Below, piece by piece: positions 60,492-64,000 of a stretch of DNA of 64,000 nt. The notes beneath the pieces were generated by a model. The model worked only from the letters and a program-made list of their open reading frames with translations. It ran no database searches and had not been told where the DNA came from. Source of the DNA: RGIG3159 sp034927685 (GTDB lineage: Bacteria > Bacillota > Clostridia > Oscillospirales > Oscillospiraceae); assembly GCA_034927685.1 (NCBI GenBank), contig JAYFPO010000013.1, positions 80,460-144,459 on the forward strand. Direction: 5' to 3'. Each line of letters opens with the position of its first letter. The first letter of the stretch is position 1. The position numbers and the translations under genes are program-made.

Positions 60492-61355
60492 ATGAAAAAG
60501 AATATAACCATGGATACGCTTGCCATTTTCATCGGCTGCTCTCTGGTCGCAGCCGGACTCGATATGTTTGCGTTTCCCAACGACATCTCCCCCGGCGGCG
60601 TGTCTGGTCTTGCCGCCGCACTGTCCAGACTGATTCCCGTCAGCGTCGGTACGCTGGCCTTCCTGATCAATCTGCCGCTGCTGGTCGTCGCCTGGCGTGT
60701 GCTGGGCTTTCGCCAGCTCAGCCGTACCATCATTGCCACCGTCCTTCTCTCCGTCCTGATTGACCTGGTAGCTCGCTTTTTCCCGGTCTATTCCGGCAAC
60801 ATTTTGCTGGCTGCCGCGCTGGGCGGCGTGTTGACCGGCGTTGGTATCGGTCTGCTGTTCCTCCGCGGCATCAGCACCGGGGGCACCGATCTGCTCAGCA
60901 TTTTGCTGCTCCGTGTCATGCCCAACCTGCCCATCGGCGGACTCCTGCTCTGCATCGACAGCTGCGTCGTGGTGGTCGCTGTTCTGGTCTTTCGGGACGT
61001 TGAGGTTGCTCTGTATTCAGCCGTTATGATCTTTGTAACTTCCCGGGTAATCGACAGCATCATGGATGGCGCCAACTATGCCAAGGTCATTTATGTGATT
61101 ACGGACCATGGAGACGCAATCACCCAGGCACTGAGCACGCAAACCGGCCGCGGTGTCACCGTATTTCCCGCGCGGGGCGGATACACCGGCAAGGACAAAA
61201 CCGTGGTTCTCACCGTCACGCGCCGGAACACACTGGCGCAGACACTGTCCGTCATCAAACAGACCGACCCCGAATCCTTTTCCTTTGTGGTCAACGCCGC
61301 CGAGGTCCATGGCGAGGGATTCCGCCGTTACCGCGCCGATATTGGCAATTCCTAA
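60492..61355 (+). CDS. YitT-family membrane protein (DUF161/DUF2179)
   Basis: A 287-residue protein with five to six N-terminal membrane helices (about 8-190), including GLDMFAFPNDISPGGVSGLA and LRGISTGGTDLLS typical of YitT, and a C-terminal cytosolic DUF2179 domain (about 205-285) with GRGVTVFPARGGYTGKDK. Function unproven; members occur in several copies per Firmicute genome. The ATG at 60492 follows AAGGAG. Confidence 0.9.
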   Translation: MKKNITMDTLAIFIGCSLVAAGLDMFAFPNDISPGGVSGLAAALSRLIPVSVGTLAFLINLPLLVVAWRVLGFRQLSRTIIATVLLSVLIDLVARFFPVYSGNILLAAALGGVLTGVGIGLLFLRGISTGGTDLLSILLLRVMPNLPIGGLLLCIDSCVVVVAVLVFRDVEVALYSAVMIFVTSRVIDSIMDGANYAKVIYVITDHGDAITQALSTQTGRGVTVFPARGGYTGKDKTVVLTVTRRNTLAQTLSVIKQTDPESFSFVVNAAEVHGEGFRRYRADIGNS

Positions 61356-61416
61356 GAGTAAACTTCCACAGCGGCGCGCCGGTTTTCCTATTTTTAGCTA
61401 TTATTTCTATTTTCCC

Positions 61417-61444
61417 TTGCTATCTCCGATTCCCGGTGTAAAAT
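61417..61444 (+). promoter_or_regulatory. possible promoter of the 53-residue gene
   Basis: TTGCTA (61417-61422), 16 bases, TAAAAT (61439-61444). Confidence 0.55.
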
Positions 61445-61541
61445 AAATGATAGGAGTTATCTGCAGGTCTGCGCATTCCAAACTTTGAAAAAACACAAGC
61501 CGCATCGTACAAATTCCGGTGCGGACGAGGAGGAACGCAGC

Positions 61542-61703
61542 ATGGAAACCTACCCCGCAGAAATGATTGCTTCCATTTGCCGTCTATTGGGAGAATATGG
61601 CTGGCGGCCGTCAATGGTTCGGGATCTGATTGTCCGGATGTACGGATTCGAAATCACCTCACAGGATGTGGAACGCATTTTTGCGAAATGTGTGCAGGAA
61701 TGA
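61542..61703 (+). CDS. 53-residue protein of unknown function
   Basis: A short, helical-looking protein starting METYPAEMIA, with two amphipathic stretches (GEYGWRPSMVRDLIVRMYG and TSQDVERIFAKC). GAGGAGG stands eight bases upstream, a promoter-like sequence precedes it and a terminator follows 55 bases later, so it is probably a genuine one-gene unit. The shape recalls small clostridial helical proteins, but I do not recognise the family. An in-frame ATG at 61485 has a weaker ribosome site. Confidence 0.65.
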   Translation: METYPAEMIASICRLLGEYGWRPSMVRDLIVRMYGFEITSQDVERIFAKCVQE

Positions 61704-61757
61704 CCCCGTTGGACGCGTGCGAATGAATTGAGCGCCGACTCTGTCTCAGATAGAAAT

Positions 61758-61786
61758 AAGCCCTGTAGCCATTGGCTACAGGGCTT
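61758..61786. terminator. bidirectional terminator between the 53-residue gene and tRNA-Thr
   Basis: A perfect 13-bp stem AAGCCCTGTAGCC/GGCTACAGGGCTT with a three-base loop; T-rich on the plus side (TGTTTG), moderately on the minus side (ATTTCT). Confidence 0.8.
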
Positions 61787-61791
61787 GTTTG

Positions 61792-61867
<76 letters not shown>

Positions 61868-61960
61868 ATTCAAACAGCTTAATTATAATACCAGAACGCG
61901 ACTTGCTTGTCAAGAAAAATACCTTTTTCAAGTAAAAAAACGCATTCTAAAATTTCAGGA

Positions 61961-61985
61961 AAAGACCCCGCCGCAGCGGGGTCTT

Positions 61986-61986
<1 letters not shown>
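61961..61986 (-). terminator. terminator after tRNA-Trp
   Basis: An 11-bp stem AAAGACCCCGC/GCGGGGTCTTT, then T in the minus direction. It overlaps the last base of tRNA-Trp and separates it from tRNA-Thr. Confidence 0.85.
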
Positions 61987-62061
<75 letters not shown>

Positions 62062-62088
62062 ATTTATGCAAAGCCGAAGCGAACACTC

Positions 62089-62164
62089 TGGTGGGCCTTC
62101 AGGGATTTGAACCCGGGACCAACCGGTTATGAGCCGGTGGCTCTAACCACTGAGCTAAAGGCCC
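62089..62164 (-). tRNA. tRNA-Ile2 (CAT, lysidine type)
   Basis: Minus strand: GGGCCTT acceptor, anticodon loop CTCATAA giving CAT. The D arm TTAGCTCAGTGGTTAGAGC and the overall sequence resemble tRNA-Ile2 rather than elongator or initiator tRNA-Met, so C34 is expected to be changed to lysidine by TilS (AUA codons). A Met call cannot be fully excluded. Confidence 0.85.
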
Positions 62165-62645
62165 GTCATGACCGGCTTTCTCAGCCGCGGTTCATATTTT
62201 ATCACGATCCCGGAACCCTGTCAATCCCCAATTTTGCCTGCAGTACCGCGGAGCGATCTTGCGCGAACTGTGACCTCCAGCGCTACCAAAAGAAGCTGAA
62301 AATTGAGAGCACCCGTACTCAATCGCCCAGATTCCACTCCGACAAGGCAAAACATCACTGCTGGACGAAAATTCAAAGATTCAGCGCCCGTAGCATCGCA
62401 GGCCACCTGTGTGACAGCAAATTTCGACTCTGCGGTCAGAAAGCATTCCTCGCGCTGCGCCGATATTCTCTCTCCGGTTTCCCGGTAGGCCGCGTCCGTC
62501 CCCCATGTCTTTCAGTTGGCTCCCGATGCCTTCTCTTTCTCAGTCAATTTTGGTGCCGAACCATTCTTTACCGTCCGAAGGATTGAATTATGTGGTAGTG
62601 CCAAGATTAATGTGCAACTAAGTTTGCAGTCTCTCAGAAAGAAGA
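62165..62645. other. gap without a recognisable gene
   Basis: No gene, RNA or clear repeat is recognised. The right part may hold the downstream end of the decayed insertion sequence that follows. Confidence 0.4.
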
Positions 62646-62649
62646 GATA

Positions 62650-63125
62650 CCCAGTAATGGAGGCGTCGTCAAAAACAGTCACCAGGTGCTTCCTATTCAT
62701 GTACTTTTTATTGCCTCATTGTGTACCGGCCACATACCACAGGCGGGCGCAGACCAGCACGAGAGCCGAGTTCCCGTCGGGGAAGCAGCCCACTACCCGG
62801 GTGTGCCAACGAATTTCCCGATTCAGCCGTTCTATGACATTGTTGGTGCGGATGCGCATCCAGTGTTCAGAGGGAAAGTCAGCGTAAGTCAGTGTTTCGT
62901 CCACCTTATCCTCAATCTTTTGCACAGCCTCTTTCAACTTATGGCGCAGAGTCCTGCCACCACGGCCTTTGCCTTCTCACCGGCTGCTTTCTTTCTGAGC
63001 ATGGATTGCCTTGAGCATCTTTGCTGCCAGCCTGACCTTGGATTTGGGAACCACAGAGAAAACATCGCGGTAGCCCCAAAATGTTTTCAGAGTACACCGG
63101 GATAGCGTTCAGCGAAACACCCTAA
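62650..63125 (-). pseudogene. decayed IS256-family (mutator) transposase, 3' part
   Basis: Pieces of an IS256-type transposase are readable in order on the minus strand: YRDVFSVVPKSKVRLAAKMLKAIHAQ; then, in a shifted frame, KEAVQKIEDKVDETLTYADFPSEHW; RIRTNNVIERLNREIR; TRVVGCFPDGNSALVLVCARLWYVAGTQ; and, after an in-frame TGA where the family has Trp, GNKKYMNRKHLVTVFDDASITG. At least two frame changes and one stop break it, and the N-terminal half with the first catalytic Asp residues is missing. It is therefore an inactive remnant between tRNA clusters. Confidence 0.85.
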
Positions 63126-63310
63126 AATTATGTTTCAGCCTGCTACTATATCGCCTCAACGCTTCCAGATGCGCCCAGATGCTGCACCGATGAACATCCT
63201 GAACTGTCAATTCTTCCAGACGCTTACCTGAGCTGAATATTCAGCGGAAAAACAATAAACATCATGGTACCTTATACCAAAACGATCATTCTTAAGAAGC
63301 AATCATAAAT

Positions 63311-63356
63311 AAAAAAATCACCGTCCAAGAGACTACAAAAGTCTTTTGGACGGTGA
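63311..63356 (-). terminator. terminator of the rRNA-tRNA operon
   Basis: A stem of 17 positions with one wobble (63318-63334 with 63340-63356), then ATTTTTTTATTT in the minus direction. It follows tRNA-Asn by four bases. Confidence 0.92.
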
Positions 63357-63360
63357 AAAA

Positions 63361-63436
63361 TGGCTCCCCCTGTTGGGCTCGAACCAACGACCCCATGATT
63401 AACAGTCATGTGCTCTACCAGCTGAGCTAAGGAGGA
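63361..63436 (-). tRNA. tRNA-Asn (GTT)
   Basis: Minus strand: acceptor TCCTCCT/AGGGGGA with wobble, anticodon loop CTGTTAA giving GTT, T loop TTCGAGC, encoded CCA. Confidence 0.96.
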
Positions 63437-63443
63437 ACATACA

Positions 63444-63560
63444 TGTTGGCATTACCTATCTTCCCAGTAAGTCACCCTACAAGTATTGTCGGCGCACACG
63501 AGCTTAACTTCTGTGTTCGGGATGGGAACAGGTGGACCCTCGCGGCAATCAATACCAACT
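63444..63560 (-). rRNA. rrf: 5S ribosomal RNA
   Basis: Minus strand, about 115 bases. The ends GTTGG and CCAAC pair, and the conserved core CCCATCCCGAACACAGAAGTTAAG is present. It lies between tRNA-Glu and tRNA-Asn. Confidence 0.95.
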
Positions 63561-63617
63561 AATATATATGAAAACAGGTTGCCCCGTAATCATAATTTTC
63601 TCCACTCGGTTAAGAAG

Positions 63618-63692
63618 TGGTGACCCGTACCGGATTCGAACCGATGTTAAAGGCGTGAGAGGCCTCTGTCTTAACCACTTGACCAACGGGCC
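63618..63692 (-). tRNA. tRNA-Glu (CTC)
   Basis: Minus strand: acceptor GGCCCGT/ACGGGTC, anticodon loop CTCTCAC giving CTC, T loop TTCGAAT, encoded CCA. Reads GAG only, so a TTC isoacceptor must exist elsewhere. Confidence 0.93.
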
Positions 63693-63736
63693 AAATCAGT
63701 CTTCTTGTTATTATATACGCAAACCGCGTTTATAAA

Positions 63737-63812
63737 CTGGTGCGCCTTCACGGACTCGAACCGGGGACCCACTGATTAAGAGTCAGTTGCTCTACCAACT
63801 GAGCTAAAGGCG
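63737..63812 (-). tRNA. tRNA-Lys (CTT)
   Basis: Minus strand: acceptor GCGCCTT/AAGGCGC, anticodon loop CTCTTAA giving CTT, T loop TTCGAGT, encoded CCA. It lies about 90 bases after the 23S end. Confidence 0.95.
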
Positions 63813-63899
63813 CATACATGTGATGTACCCTGAAAACCGAACATGGAAGAATTAAGATTAAGGAAAGAGAGGCACAAAGAGCCTGCTATTCAAATTGTA

Positions 63900-64000
63900 G
63901 GTCAAGCCCTCGGCTTATTAGTATCAGTCAGCTTAATGTGTTACCACACTTACACCCCTGACCTATCAACGACATAGTCTACGTCGAGCCTTACTCCATT
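63900..64000 (-). rRNA. rrl: 23S ribosomal RNA, 3' end (partial)
   Basis: Minus strand; the conserved end GTAACACATTAAGCTGACTGATACTAATAAG (domain VI) and the terminal GAGGGCTTGACC are present. The gene continues beyond the right edge of the window. Confidence 0.93.

Noticed and set aside
62089..62164. tRNA-Met assignment for the CAT-anticodon tRNA
   Set aside because: The body, especially the D arm and acceptor stem, matches tRNA-Ile2 better than elongator or initiator tRNA-Met.
62650..63125. Functional selenocysteine or stop-recoding at the TGA in the transposase
   Set aside because: Other frame changes and a missing N-terminal half show that the gene is dead; the TGA is a simple mutation of the conserved Trp codon.

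Overview
The window looks like a chromosomal core-genome segment of a fairly GC-rich anaerobic Firmicute, most likely a clostridium of the Oscillospirales (Oscillibacter-like). The reasons are the Firmicute-type gene set (whiA-yvcK-rapZ-murB, hprK, yqhQ, recD2, an L7Ae-type protein before rpsL), near-consensus SigA promoters with strong AAGGAGG-type ribosome sites, and the absence of any phage or conjugative module. The genus is inference only.

Layout from left to right. 1-464 has no gene and ends in a strong terminator. 465-14833 (minus) is a tightly packed run in the order lipoprotein > response regulator > histidine kinase > yqhQ > prmC > recA > recX > rimO > pgsA > cysS > polA > rimI > tsaD. 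14903-22093 (minus) is murB > rapZ > yvcK > whiA > dnaE behind a SigA promoter. 22282-23695 (plus) holds an mgtC-like gene behind a structured leader that looks like a transcription attenuator, then a DUF5662 gene. After a triple-palindrome element come an rluA-type gene (minus), then DUF177-rpmF-der-GIY-YIG (plus), an MFS transporter and rpmB (minus), hprK (plus), gltD/gltB (minus) and an APC transporter (minus).

37979-42291 (minus) is a small membrane protein > recD2 > comFC > mreB. 42438-54814 (minus) is the transcription/translation block rpoB > rpoC, then L7Ae-like > rpsL > rpsG > fusA > tuf from its own promoter, with a further promoter before tuf. 55194-57699 (plus) holds tRNA-Leu, rsmE and a SpoVB/MATE flippase. 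Next come lepB and a PepV-like dipeptidase (minus), then a YitT-family membrane protein and a 53-residue unknown (plus).

The right end is a stable-RNA region on the minus strand: the 3' end of 23S rRNA, tRNA-Lys, tRNA-Glu, 5S rRNA, tRNA-Asn and a terminator, then a decayed IS256-type transposase, then tRNA-Ile2, tRNA-Trp and tRNA-Thr. Placing two tRNAs between 23S and 5S is unusual.

Most genes are ordinary housekeeping genes. The points most worth a second look are the mgtC leader RNA (22324-22415), the rRNA operon order, the palindromic elements (23725-23807, 30258-30366, 57956-58009), and a calcium-loop lipoprotein linked to a two-component system. I found no CRISPR array, prophage or clear defence system.
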